Assembly: GCA_013397455.1 (NCBI GenBank)
Contig: VYZB01000534.1
Location: forward strand, 125,234 to 189,233
Direction: 5' to 3'
Length of the DNA stretch: 64,000 nucleotides
From: Crotophaga sulcirostris
Lineage: Eukaryota; Chordata; Aves; Cuculiformes; Crotophagidae
Shown: piece by piece, positions 27,419 to 39,893 of the stretch
Position numbering within the stretch: position 1 is the stretch's first letter
How the letters are laid out: each line of letters opens with the position of its first letter
The notes under the pieces: generated by a model
The model's input: only the letters and a program-made list of their open reading frames with translations
Databases searched by the model: none
Told to the model about the DNA's origin: nothing
Program-made: the position numbers and the translations under genes

Positions 27419-28231
27419 GTTTTTTTGGATGCCTAAGTAGTATGGTGTGCTGGGTATAAGTGGCAAGGGGTCTACCTCTGGGAGGTGGCTGCCCCATGCC
27501 AGACACAGGAATTTCTAGCTGACTATAGTCGACCCACTGCTGACCACAGCTGAGCCCATCAGTGAAGGCTGGTGGTGACTTGGTTATAATATATTTAGGA
27601 AAGGGCAAAAAACACTGGAAAAGCTGAGGAGTTAAAAAAAAAAAAAAAGAGGGAGAAGGAGGAGAAGGTGCTCCATGCACTGAAGCCAATATCTATGCTG
27701 CGTCCTGTGGAAGAAAACCCCACATCAGAGCAGCTGGATGTTCTTGAAGGAAGCTGCTGCCCATGGAGAGCCCACACTGGAGCAGAAGAAAGATGTGGGG
27801 GGAAGGGAGCAGAGGAGAGAAACCACAACCTACTGACCATAAACACCCTTCTTGCACCGCTCATTGATTCGCTGAAGGGACTGAGAGTGTCTGCAGTGGT
27901 AACAAGAGCAGCAAGAGAGGAGTCTGAAGTGAAAGAGTGAGCTTAAACATGGGAAAGGAGCAAGGAATCGTGTTTGTTTAATGCTTGCTTTTTTGTTTCT
28001 GACTATCTGATTCAGTAATTAAATATTTATTTTAATTTGCAATAAACTAATTTTCCCCAACTCCAGTCTCTTTTGCCTGCACCAGTGATTCGCAAATGAT
28101 CTCTCTGGCTCTATCTTGTCTCATGAGCTTTCTCATTTCTGGTCTTCCTATTTTATCTCCCTCCATCCTACTAAGGGGATGTGTGAGTGAGTGGCTAGGA
28201 GGGACTTTGGTTGTTAGACTTGGCTACAGCA
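27419..28231 (+). mobile_element. avian ERV LTR (AATAAACTAATTTTCCCC type)
   Basis: The order of motifs matches a common bird LTR. A start near tgttttttt is followed by 'agtatggtgtgctgggtataa', 'gaccacagctgagcccatcagtga' and a TATA-like tataatatattta near 27586. Then come the repeated 'ccatggagagcccacactggagcag', AATAAA at 28041-28046 followed by ctaattttcccc, and a diverged 3' end near 28231. A 15-A run near 27635 is internal. Both ends are approximate, and no internal retroviral genes are seen. Confidence 0.7.
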
Positions 28232-28639
28232 CTACGTATGGGTATTGCACTGAAGTTAGCCTAACAGATGCAAACAATTTTTTTCTGTGAGCCAGACTTC
28301 ATGTCTCAACTTCCATACCTAAGAATTTTTTCTGAGGACTCCTAATTCAGCAGAGAAGATCCTGCAATAGTCAGTGCTTGATGTCTGTGCTGTATCAAAT
28401 TCTTAAGGATAGTAATTACTCTTTAAGAAACACATCAGTCCAAAAAAAAAATGAGGACTATATGGTCTCTCACTTCTTTTTTGCTTTTAAAAAGTGTTGA
28501 AAAGGGGAAAGAAGGCAATGCCAAAATAGCAGATGGCATAGAAAAGAACAAGAAAGCTGGAAAGAGTTCTGGAAAGTTATGCCCAGGCTGCATGTGCAGA
28601 GTTAAAAAAAAAACAAACATTAAATACAACAGCAAATTT

Positions 28640-29060
28640 AAATCATTAGCAAAGCTTGGCAAGTATCCCTTGAATGTTGAAATTACGGCTCTCCAAATTA
28701 GTGCTTATTAAAGGCCCAGTTCCTCGTTGTTTATTAGGAAAGCTTTTAGCACCTGACGTGGGAACAAAGTATGTGGGAAGACAACAATAATTTCCCTTCT
28801 ATGTGACCTTCTGTAACTGCTTGGTTAGGCTGTAAGGGCAAGAGGGAACATCGCTGCATCTCAATAAATCAGATCATTAAAACAGTCAAAACTGCCATAG
28901 CCATAAAAGTGGATTTAGAGTCTACAGGAAGCTCCACAGCACATCAACTTGCAATGACTTGGAAGTACCCTTTGTTGCTACTGAAATCAAGACAATCTTG
29001 CTGTTTCAGGGTTTTCTCTCATTCAGAGATGCTAACAAAGTGGAAATGTTGAGACAGATT
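28640..29060. promoter_or_regulatory. candidate conserved noncoding element
   Basis: A repeat-free stretch rich in homeodomain- and SOX-like words (aattagtgcttattaaagg, acaataat, cattaaaac) between an LTR and the duplication. It has no ORF. It is listed only because its texture resembles conserved noncoding DNA; no comparison was made. Confidence 0.15.
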
Positions 29061-29959
29061 ACACAAGCTTACACAAGAGCGTCAAACACTCTGTGAGATA
29101 ATCAGCAATACATGGTTTTCCCCTCAAACATATGGATTGCGTGATTTCCTCCAGGCAGAAAGAACACGAAGGTTGCAAATGATCCATATTTTACCCAGTG
29201 TGATTGTGGTTTGGTCCTATGAGTGCTGAAAGTGTTCTTTTGTAACCATACTAATGAAAAAAAAAAGGTTTTCTATTAGGCTTGAGTACTCGACGATATT
29301 AGAACTAATTGCAAATTAAGAGCATCTTAAGTAGCAGTGAGAAATGAAATAACCAAACATTCCTTTTCCTCTCCAAAATGAGCACATCTGGCTAAAATGG
29401 AGCACAATTTTGGTGACTGCAGTGATTTTTGTCTAGGTATTTGGGTCTGCTGACATAGAACTTGTTGCAAGCATTGACTATATAAGATCAGTTAGCAGAC
29501 TATAAATAAATATCAGTTGGCTCCAGAAACACTTTTGCAACAGTTAAAGTAGCGCCTACAAAGACCATTAAATTATTTAAACATTCCTGTAAATGAATAT
29601 TGAGTTTTTACAAATGGCCAAAGCTGACGTGGTAACACAGTTACTGTAATGGTGATGTATAGACAGTGCCTTTACTGGACAGTGAACCAGTCACCAGCCC
29701 TTCAGGATGTTTGCTATAGTTCTGTAAATGCACTTTGATTTCCAGACACAATTTACTTTGGCAGTTCTTTAAACCAGAGTCTTCAGGGGTTTTTGCACAC
29801 AAAACAACACTTGCCTCATGGACCAAATACTCTTTTGGATGAAATGATGCCTGCAAATGCTCCCATGAAGCTACATTGACAGATCCCTTAAGTGGAACAG
29901 AAAGAAAACCTTCATATGCTTTATTTCACAGGAGTGAACTATTCAATCCCTAAAACATA

Positions 29960-32085
29960 TCTGAACTCATAACTGTAATTGGTGAAGCCAGAGAGTTGCT
30001 GAAGTGGCTTAATAAAAATGCAGGGTTTTAGTCAACTGGGAGAGAAGAGAGAGAAGAAGGAGGCAAAAATCCTGAGTTCTGGTTTAAAGGAGAAACATAG
30101 TTCTAACTATAGCTAAGAGAAATAAAACTAGACCCCAGAAGAGAAGAAGAAGTAATACTTTCTGAAGTCCACCCCCAAGTCGCAGCTAAAAGGCTCTCAA
30201 GGAAGGACCAAGCAAGTCCCAGGAGCTCATTGCATGAGTTCTCCAAGGAAGAGCAGAAGGAGGACATGGCAACAATTCAGTTAAAGCTAGCTTAGTGAAA
30301 TGAAGAGGGGGCAAAACAGAGGGAAGGGAGTAGGAGAAAAGGTGAGACAAATTGTCTTCATTAAATAAACACAACACCTGCAAGTGACTCTGAAAGACAC
30401 GACATGTCTCCATCCTCTACATAGGTCACAATTAGTGTTATTAAATACGTTGCCATAATGGACGTTTCTGTTGCAAAACTTGGAGATTTACATTTTATCT
30501 TGATACAAATAACCACTTCCAAGCAAAATAAGAATCGCACCAGAGCTTATCTAGATCAGGACAGAACTCAGCCATCCCATAATGCAGGTGAGGAAGAAGC
30601 TACCCCTGTGGGCAGATCGAGCAGGCTGATGAAGGGCAGGTCCCTCTCCGGGTACTAAAACCACTTACTTAACCTTAGAGATTAACCTTTTACTGCTTCA
30701 GAAGTCTAACGACAATTTAGCCTAAGTTCATAGTACATCAGACCTTTGCATCATCAGGGAGCTGCTCCTCTCTGGCTTAAATCAGCTACTCAGTGCTGAG
30801 AGATCACCCTCTGTGAGACAGCAAATCAAAAAGACTGGCAGTGTAAATTACAGGTAATATCACCCAGATCCTTCTGGCAAAAAATACAGGACATGTTATA
30901 TTGGAGCTGAGAGAAGGCAAAACAATGTCTTTGCCTCAACTACAGAATCTGCAAAGTCTTGGTCAGCAGATTTGTTTCAAGGGACTGGCTGCCTGCTAAG
31001 AAGTTAATCTACTCCTTTTGATTTCAATGTAAAAGTCTTCCTCTTGAGAGTGATAGGCCTAATTGTCCAGAACGAAAATGACATCGCAGCTGAATCCCCA
31101 CTTCCCTCTCCCTCTGCCACCCCTGTCCCAGGACTCGCTTACCACCTGAACTTTTATCTTGTCTACAGATAGGTCCATCTGCCTTACACCACACAGTGCA
31201 ATTTAAAATTGTGTCCACCCCACTCAGGAAAGGCAGATCAACCTGCAGAATAACCTACTAGGGAGCACTGCTGTTGCAAATACAGGTTTTTTACACAGCA
31301 TTTGTTTAGCAGCAATTTAGGATTTATTTTTTAGATAGATGACAAGATTAGATTGTGTAATTCTTAACAGCTCTTAATCATCAGCCAATTTAAAATAGCT
31401 TTTCAATGGAATTTGTTACAATCAAAATAGTGACTTATTCAAAGTTTCAAGAATGGCAGGGTTCACACAAGACTTACAGTAGGGTTTCCTCAATCACAGA
31501 GATGGACATTAAATTAAAATCACACAGAAGCAGTCAGGCAGACAAACAGTTCTAAATCAAATTGCACATACAGAGGTGTTAATCTGTGTTTAAAATTTAC
31601 CTTTTTGCGAGTTTCATGAATTACTCACTTCTATGTGCCAGCATTCATTAGTGAACAGTTGTGGAACCTTGCAAAATCAGGCCTTTGAGTTCTTTGGGGT
31701 CTTTCACTCCTTAAGGTATCTTCCCTGAGAGGCAACCCAGCTTAGGGGGAGATACTGGGTCACACAGCCCACTACAGACCTATAGAACTCAGAGGATCTC
31801 ACTTTGAATCACTATCTATAGGGTCACAAGATGCTTTAGTCAGTATCTTCTATTCTGGCCACAGTTCACACTAAGTTTTCTGGTATACAATTCAGGCAGC
31901 AGATGGCTCAGCTGTGGCCAGGCAGTGCCTGACCACCCCATCCCCAACACTGCACCTGAAACCAAGATAACAACACAATGGCAGATTTTTCCCAAAAGAT
32001 GTAAGGTTTATCCTGAGGTCTCAAAGTGGCTGCACTACCACAACTGCTTCCACCATCAGCAGTGTCTGGATGTCCATAGGGCAAA
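29960..32085. other. block found only in the left duplicate copy
   Basis: About 2.1 kb with no counterpart in the right copy, where the flanking matches are only tens of bases apart. I recognise no transposon ends, ORF or RNA gene in it. It includes purine-rich stretches around 30040-30150. Either an insertion in the left copy or a deletion in the right one explains it. Confidence 0.5.
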
Positions 32086-32511
32086 CCTCTTAGTCTGGAC
32101 TTGTAGGTTTGAAGCATTGTCCCCATGAGAGTTAACCCATGTCATGACTCACAGCAGCCTGCCCTGCATGGCCTGGCAGGTGTCTCTGCTTCCCAGGGGC
32201 TCAAGCAGAGAGAACTTAAAGGCAAAAAGGCCACAGACTTAGTTTACTTGAGGGCAATTGTTAAATAATGAATTATATGCAATTGTAATCATAGTTAATA
32301 CTAGTACCAAAGTCTTATACTGGGTTTGTTTGCTGGGAGAGATCTGCAAACAAATGACACTGTGAAGTGGAAGCTTCTCCATGCTTACCCTGTTGAAAAA
32401 TTAGTGTCCTCCAGTTGCAAAATGCAACGCAAGTATTTGAAAGATAACTGTGTTTTATTTTGTCGAAGTTCATACTTGTGGAACATAATATATGGATACT
32501 TCAATTACCTC

Positions 32512-32957
32512 TGCCTGGGTCCATCTGGGAAAGGGTACCATGACATTGTGCTCAGTTTATATATAAGAGGGCAGCTAGCCAAGGGAGGGGACCTGGTGGC
32601 ACAGCAGGGTGCAGCTGGGCATGCCTGGGTTCAGTTCGTAGATTTGATTTCTGCAGCATGGTTTTGCTCAGCTCAGCTCTGTTCGCAGTGGTTTGTGGAG
32701 AGGGTTTCGCTCCCCAGGAGCGGTCGGGTGCCGGTCTTCCAGATGGGGAGCAATTTCCATTGTGTGTCACTCATCTTGTGTAGTCTTACTGTTATTAATG
32801 TTGTATTTTCTCTCCCTTTTCTGCCCTGTTAAACTGTTCTTATCTCAGCCCATGAGTTCTACCTTTTCTTTCCATTTCTCCTCCCCACTCCATACAGGAG
32901 GAGGTGAGTGTATGGTCCCATGGTTCTTTGCTTGCCAGTCAGGGCTAAACCATGACA
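32512..32957 (+). mobile_element. solo endogenous retrovirus LTR (avian ERVL-like)
   Basis: A 446-bp element beginning TG and ending CA, with a TATA-like TTTATATATAAG near 32557 and a 'cctgttaaactgttcttatctcagcccatgag' type polyadenylation region typical of avian ERVL LTRs. It is flanked by acctc (32507-32511) and acctg (32958-32962), a 4/5 match to a 5-bp target duplication. The paralogous site near 43.41 kb lacks it, so it inserted after the segmental duplication. No internal retroviral genes accompany it. The 5' boundary is the less certain one. Confidence 0.75.
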
Positions 32958-33856
32958 ACCTGATATAATGACATCCTTGCAAACAAAAAATGAGATTCCC
33001 TCCCCCATTATTTGGACAGTAATATATAAATATTTACAAAATAAAAATAGGCAAGGAAAGAGAAATAAAGTAGTCCTGACTACACAAGCCATTTTCTTTC
33101 TAACACATCAGATTTTGAAATTAAACTATATTTTCCTTTGAGAGTATTGAGGTTTTAACTTCAGTTCTTAGGGTATTTCATACTCAATAAGGTCATTCCT
33201 GCTCTGCTTCTACAATTTGCTCCTGTATGGTCACCACGGAATTTGCCTACTAAAAGACATTTATGTGTAATAATGACCTTGAAAACAAACACAGAAAAAA
33301 AATTTGAAGTATGTAAGTTTGTCATAAACACATCACAGTATTGAAAATGAGCATAATTACGTGCTTTATATAGCTACTTAACAAGAACATTAGGTCTGAG
33401 TCCAAAACTCTTGGCTTTAACCAAAGTAATTTCAAATAGAACAAGTATATATAGCAAAAGAATCCTATTTTCTTTTTTAAAAGGAAATGGCGTTTTCTTA
33501 AACAAAAGAACTTGTGATTTCCTGGACACAGACCCAAGTTACAGTGGGGAAATCTCAGAAAGCTTGAAATTAAATATCACATTCATTAAGGATGATTGAT
33601 GAAGTTGATTGGAAGATTTTCAATCAGCTCACTTTGTCTGGTAATTCTAGAAATGTCAGCTTAAAAAAAAAAACTACTTTTTTTTGCTTTCTGCTATAGA
33701 GTGTCACACAATCACATGACTGAAAACACGCTGCCTGCAGAAATGATAGACATCGATCACACACAGTTGGGTTGTAATACATCAACACTGATTGCCTTGT
33801 CCAACAAGAGGCTCAACATCCTTCGGATACCGAGGTGCAGTCCTTGGAAGTTGTTT

Positions 33857-33983
33857 TCACATGTGAGAGCTTCGTCTGCCTCTAGTGCCCAACAGCACCT
33901 GGCTCTCTTGCTTTATAATGTTCATTGAAGTCCAATCTAAAGATAAGAAACTGAAGGCTTTTGTCAGAGCTGGATATCAACAG
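33857..33983 (-). pseudogene. broken duplicate of the TUBGCP3 terminal exon
   Basis: On the minus strand this reads like the last TUBGCP3 exon through the stop (TGA at 33857-33859) and into the 3' UTR. Compared with the intact exon at 44337-44495 it has an 8-bp deletion (near 33893) that shifts the frame. It has also lost about 220 bp that contain the first ~24 exon bases and the splice acceptor (present in the real gene at 44472-44691). It cannot serve as a normal terminal exon. The bases around the stop are almost identical to the real exon, whereas the DNA farther out is clearly more diverged. It belongs to a partial tandem duplicate. Confidence 0.9.
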
Positions 33984-34830
33984 TTTTATCTTCAAACGCC
34001 TGCCATGCACCTCAGTCTCCAGTGCAGACAGCTCAGCCTTTTAAACCGTGTCCAGCTCTTGCACAGCTGGCGCTCTCCATATGTCGAAAGGTTCCCAGGC
34101 CACAGGGAAGCTGTCCTTGCTCCACTGCCTGGCCCTTCCAGGGTAGTCCCACAGCAGGCTGGAGACCAATGCAGAACCCAAACCTTGCCAAGAGGAGGCC
34201 TCACCTTGTTTCTGTTTATACGCATAATGCAGGCCAGGCCAGCATTAGACCTCTTCTCCCTCCAGAAATACGTGTTTGATGTGGGCCATACCTACAGCAG
34301 CAAGTGGCACCCAGAAGAGCAGAGCATCTGCCCAGCAGTCGGTGCTGTTGATCCTGTCAGCTTCTACCAGTTTAGAGCAAAATCCAACTACAGTCTAATT
34401 ATTGCTAACAGCTCTCAAAAAATATTTGGCCCAGCCTTTCCCAGGGAGGGAGAAGTGCAATGTTGGGACCCAGAAGGCAAATTTCTCACAGATTGAAAGC
34501 CCCCATGTCAAACTCCAGGATCCCTGTACCTCAAAAAATGGTCACCAGTATTTTTTATCTGGCACCATTATTCTCTTTTCCATAAGACCTGAACATGAAG
34601 CATCAAACTCCTTTCAACAATGCAGCAGCCTGTTCAGCAAGGTCATAGCTTAATCACGGGGAAGCTGGAATTCTTAATGATAAAAAAGGTTACAGTATAA
34701 TTAAAAATGCACAACTGTTATGACCCCCAACCTTATCATAGAAAGCCATAGTGCATAACCAGGACATGTTAATACAGAAGTTACAGTTTGACTGCACTTT
34801 GAATCAGAACTCATAAGCCATATGAAAACC

Positions 34831-37788
34831 TCTGAGGATCCCGCACTATACGGCTGGAGCTGAAAATGTGTTATTTGCAATTCTCCACTGTCCTCTAAAG
34901 GCTGTTTCAGGTATTTCAGCGTTGGAGGTTGAACAGCAAATTGCTTCTGCTCTGTGTCAGTGTACTAGAGCACAGGCCAGCAGGTCAAAGAAAACTAGGA
35001 GGTTTATGCAGAACTTCAGCTGGAGCTTTACAAGCTGCTACAAGAGATCAGTCTGACCAGAACCACGTAGAGATCATGTCTGTGAGGTGTGTGATGCTGC
35101 GGCATCGCTGACTGGCAAGGGATAGCATTTATAAGGTGCTCTTGAGGAGTTCTTTATTTATAATGAAGAAATGTCAAGCCCTAAAATAAACATACAATCC
35201 TAAAATTGCCCATTAAGAGACCTTGTAGTTTAAGTCACAAACTCCTGTAAACTTCTACACAGCGGTTTCGTCTGAGTCACTTGCAATGTTGCTCTTCAAC
35301 AGTCTTGGTTAAAGTAATGGTAACATTTATTCTTTTCTTATAATTCCTGACTACCACTCAATTGTTCCTTTTGTAATTATTTCCTATTCTGTTATTAATA
35401 CTCATTTTGCACTTTTGGGTTGTAACTTTCATTTTTTTTTGTTTTCCAGAACTTTTTGCCTGTGAAATATTGGAATCTGCACACATGTTCTAACTCCAGG
35501 GTAAGTCTCTAACAGGTACTGCTCCTCTGCTGCTCCACCTCTTACAGCTACTTTGCTGCTTTTCTCTTAGAAGATGGAACATGTTACCAGTGAAGGTGCC
35601 TCCTCACAATGCTGAACGTATTTGTTGCCTTTTTCTTTGTTGTTCCCTGAAGGCTTTTTGAAAATGCATATCTGTGTCTTTCACCCACAAGGGCTTGTGT
35701 AGTAGATCTGATCAACTAATTGCTCCTACGGGCAGTGAGATAACTTGGTTGATAGAAATATGAAAGACCTGGAGTATATTGCTTGTAAAGCCTGTACTGT
35801 ATAATGCTGAAGTACAAAGGCAATCTGAGTACAGGATTCTTCAGTGCCTGAATGCTATTAGGGGAGGATGTTCGGGGAAATTTGGAGGGGGTGTTTGTGT
35901 AACGCTGCACTTATGATTAATTGTTCATTTATGGCTTTCTAAAGGATCCACCTTTCTTGTAGCTCTCAACTAACTTCATCTGTCAAGAACTGCATTTATA
36001 TGATCCCTTAAACTCTCCTTCCCAATTTTATGAAGCATCCCAGTACTCCCCTAGATGTTTGAAAGGGAGAAATGAGGCTGGCAGGGAGGGAAACCAAGGT
36101 GAAAGTGAAGTTGTGACATGAAATTTTCAGAATGTATCCATCTTCTTTATTTCCCAGTCTTCTTTGAAAACAAGAATGATGAGAGTTTTAGGAAGTAAAG
36201 TCACTATATGTTTCCTTTTCAGTCATTTTGAGAAAGACTGACCTCCAGTTGTTCTTGTAGCTAAGTTGCAAATGGTTCTTGCAGAAGCACAGCACTTGTT
36301 TTGTCTGTGGTGCTTACAAAACCCATTTTCTGTGTTATCTAATGCCCTGTCTTGCACTTTGGAGAGAAATAGCATTGGCTCATCCATTCTGCTGTAGCTA
36401 AGAAATCTGTATCATATATTTTTCCTTAGCAAATAAAATCACATAATCATTGTATTCCTATTTGCCTACCAGCACTTTTATTAATTATGTGCATGTATTC
36501 TGTACACACATATATACGTACACAGCAATTTGTACTGCTTAGTCTCTTTTACATTGTAATAAACAAAATATTTCTATTTATTTATGGATGCTTTAATAGC
36601 CTAGACCACAGCTGTCATAAATATATTAAGTTTTTGTCTTAAACTTTTGTTGTGTTAAGAAAGTTGTAATGAGTGTGAACTGTCCTGCTTTTCTCATTTA
36701 TCAAATAGGACTTTCACCCCATATTTTATATTACCTTGATGCTTTTTGTTCTCCACAAAACAAGGCTATTTTACTCCTCTCCATTTGATGGTTCAATTGC
36801 TTGTGTAGTAGAGAATTTTTTCCTTCATTTTCTGCCCATTATAATATGCTTGAATTTGTTTTTTTACAAACCAGGTTGTTGAAGGAAAGTTTCCATTTGC
36901 CTTTTTAGTTGCTGTTATAAGTCGGTCTGTAACTTCCCACCATTTCTTTACACCCTTCAGCACTGTTCATTAGAAACAAGAGGTAAAACTCAGTACAAAT
37001 ACCCTCTTTTAAGGAGTGAATGTAGCGCCTTGTTAAAAAGCAAAGCAGAAGACTGTGTTCTTTGCCTCTCTCTTGGCAATTTCTGGAAAAACTTTAAAGG
37101 GAGGTGACATGGCCTTGATTAGTTTTGGGAACGCTCCCATTCTAGAAGTGAGAAGGATCCTAGACGCCTGCCTGCCTTGCTTTTGTGGCATGTATCTCAA
37201 ATGCAAATAATTGGCTTTCATTCACTGTGGCACTGGGAGATTTCACGGGGTAATCACCTTGCGACAGCTTTTTCCTATCATATCTTTTAATATTCAGACT
37301 GATGGTAACGATTACTCTAATTGCATTTTCAATACTCTAATGTTTAGCTAACTTAATTCCTGTTCTAATGACTTCTGGAGGAAAATATTTAAGAGAATTT
37401 GTTCCACAAAGAGATAAATTAAATTAACTGTGCAGTGACAGAAATTTCACCTCCTACACTCCTCAGATACATTTTTTAAATGTTTTTCTTTCTCTGCTCT
37501 TTCCTGAGCATCTCTTTGGTCATCATCTGCTGTCGTTCAGGATCCCTTCTCTCCTTTTATGAGCAACTATCTATCACCTCGATTTCTTTAACTTCTGTGA
37601 TCTCTGTATTCTCCCTGACCCCATACACCTCTGCTCATCTCTGTCCTTTCACCTGCACTCAAGTCTTTATTTCTGCTTCTGTGAAGCCCAGGATTTGGCC
37701 CAATGATTTTATGAGAATGTACAATACTAGGTAGTTAAAGTGCATTAACTAAAAGCCCACTTTGGAACAAAAAGAGGGGGAAAAAAAG
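34831..37788. other. gene-free DNA within the left duplication unit
   Basis: If the tandem-duplication model is right, this interval would once have carried copies of the TUBGCP3 exons that lie between 45741 and 56826 in the real gene. I searched for them by eye on the minus strand and found none. 36400-36680 is AT-rich. Confidence 0.5.
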
Positions 37789-38201
37789 TGTGCAAAGAAA
37801 GGCAACAAAACCGGTGAAGGGTCTAGAGCACAAGTCTTATGAGGAGAGGCTGAGAGGAGACCTTATCACTCTTTACAATTACCTGAAAAGAAGTTGTAGT
37901 GAGGTGGGTGTCAGTCTCTTCTGCAAAGTAACAAGCAACAGGACAAGAAGAAACAGCCTTAAGTTGTACTGGGGAGGTTTAGACTGGATATGAGGAAAAA
38001 TTCCTTCACCAAAAGGGTTGTCAAGAACCGGAACAGGCTGCCCAGTGAAGTGGTTGAGACACCATCCCTGGAGGGATTTAAAAGACATGTGGATGTGGTG
38101 CTTAGGGACATGGTTTAGTAGTGAGCTTGGCAGTGTTAGGTTGAGTTGCACTTGATGATCTTAAAGGTCTTTTCCAATGTAAAAAGTTCTGTGATTCTAT
38201 G
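37789..38201 (+). mobile_element. CR1 LINE 3' tail
   Basis: A plus-strand CR1 end with 'aaccggtgaagggtctagagcacaagtcttatgaggagaggctgag' and ending 'gttctgtgattctatga'. It is 5'-truncated. Its tail and the following ~307 bp match the inverted copy at the left edge of the window. Confidence 0.92.
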
Positions 38202-38508
38202 ACATTGCTCCACTAACTTGCACCTTCTATGGCTACGCTCCACCTTATTGGGTACTGCTAGGAAAACTCCTACCTCCATTACTCACGCAACATTTAAACA
38301 AGCATCTTCTTGCTCTCTCCACTTTACAAGAAAGTTCCTTCTAAAAATTTGCAGTTCAGATTTATCAGATCTCTTCTTGAGGCTCTTCTGCTATGACTAC
38401 AAAGATCCTGAAAATGGTTAGGCTGCTGGTGTACAGAAACTATCTCTTAGATGATGCAGAAACCACCGCTCTCTCCTCCATCTACTTTTCATGTCTATTG
38501 TATTCTAC
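38202..38508 (+). repeat. non-CR1 flank shared in inverted orientation with 372-689
   Basis: This is the partner of the segment at the left edge of the window. The match starts exactly at the CR1 3' terminus and ends near 'gtctattgtattct'. There is no ORF of note and no poly(A). Confidence 0.85.
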
Positions 38509-39593
38509 TAGACTCAATCTCCTATCCTAAACCTATAACTAATTCACTGATATTTTAAATTATTTTTTATTCCTGGGCTTCTGCATTTCCTAGTGGATGT
38601 TTCTAAGATATGAAATTGTATTGTACTGTACCCTGAGGCAGACAAGCCGTCGTAACAGACAGAGGGAGATTAAATTTTCAGGGGCTGTTTTTTAACTTTT
38701 TCTTCTTCAGTTAAGATATAATTTCAGTGTCAGTTACCAGAACAAATATCCCTTGTAATTTAAAACAATGACATAAATATTTTCCAGTTCTTTTCCTTTT
38801 AATATATTTATGATATTGGTAGCACCACATAGCCCTTCATCCCAGAGGTTTTGCATATTGAATGACATCCTAAGGTGGGTGATAATTTTATCCTCAGTTT
38901 CTGCATTTCTGCTTTTTACTGCAGTTTCTCAGAAATTTCTTTAGTCCTTGATAACTCTGGAACACAGGGGACCAAGTGTGCAGGGTCAGTTAGTGACAGT
39001 TCCAAGACAGGATGCAGACAGCAGGAGGAGCCTGTTCCAGCCCAGAGTCACAACTGCTCGAGTCTTCAAGCTGTATTTATATTTTCAGACACTGTAGCTC
39101 CAACAGAAAAACATTGAAATTACCAGCCATTACATACCTTACAAAATAAAGAATGGCCTTGGAAGAGTAAATGTGTTGTTAAGAACGATAATCTTTAATA
39201 TTGGTTGTAATAGATAAGCAGTGCAGTGTTAAAATATAAAGTCAAAAGGTAAAACTCCTATGTTTCTCTTTGGACATGGATTTGAACAGCGCTGCTGCCA
39301 CCCACTGAAAGGTAAGCTGCTTGTGCAGTTGTGGGAAGAGTTGTCAACTTTTACACTAAGTACACACATTTATGTAGAATTGGTGTCCAGGCACAAATGA
39401 AATGTAAGATCATTTCTCTTTTGCTTTTGTTAGGAATTGCAGAATCCAGCAGCCTGCCAGAAGTGAGGCTGGCACAGCTCCACAGCCCCAGATCCAATGA
39501 GTAGGAAGGCTCATGAGGCATCCCTCATAGGCACAGACACACAGAGCACACACACACACCTCATACATGTCTATACACAGCTGAGCGCACAGG
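38509..39593. other. gene-free DNA within the left duplication unit
   Basis: No gene or transposon recognised. It ends with a short (ac)n tract (about 39547-39560) just before the assembly gap. Confidence 0.6.
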
Positions 39594-39893
39594 NNNNNNN
39601 NNNNNNNNNNNNNNNNNNNNNNNNNNNNNNNNNNNNNNNNNNNNNNNNNNNNNNNNNNNNNNNNNNNNNNNNNNNNNNNNNNNNNNNNNNNNNNNNNNNN
39701 NNNNNNNNNNNNNNNNNNNNNNNNNNNNNNNNNNNNNNNNNNNNNNNNNNNNNNNNNNNNNNNNNNNNNNNNNNNNNNNNNNNNNNNNNNNNNNNNNNNN
39801 NNNNNNNNNNNNNNNNNNNNNNNNNNNNNNNNNNNNNNNNNNNNNNNNNNNNNNNNNNNNNNNNNNNNNNNNNNNNNNNNNNNNNNNNNNNNN
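39594..39893. other. assembly gap (300 N)
   Basis: Exactly 300 undetermined bases, a size that suggests either an estimated scaffold gap or a placeholder. An (ac)n-rich stretch lies on its left and a CR1 on its right. Confidence 1.

Larger units (their letters stand above)
29690..34830 (-). repeat. left copy of the TUBGCP3 3'-end duplication
   Basis: This interval repeats about 42.78-45.68 kb in the same orientation. Matching pieces, left versus right, are about 29690-29950 with 42780-43010, 32085-32500 with 43030-43410, 32958-33983 with 43405-44471, and 33984-34830 with 44692-45680. They are interrupted by about 2.1 kb present only on the left (29960-32085) and by an LTR (32512-32957). Identity is roughly 70-85% by eye, but far higher around 33695-33895. 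The outer ends are approximate. Confidence 0.85.

Noticed and set aside
33885..34496. 203-codon plus-strand ORF, the longest in the window
   Set aside because: It runs antisense across the pseudo-copy of the TUBGCP3 terminal exon and its flank. The paralogous right copy does not keep the frame, and the translation resembles no protein family I know.
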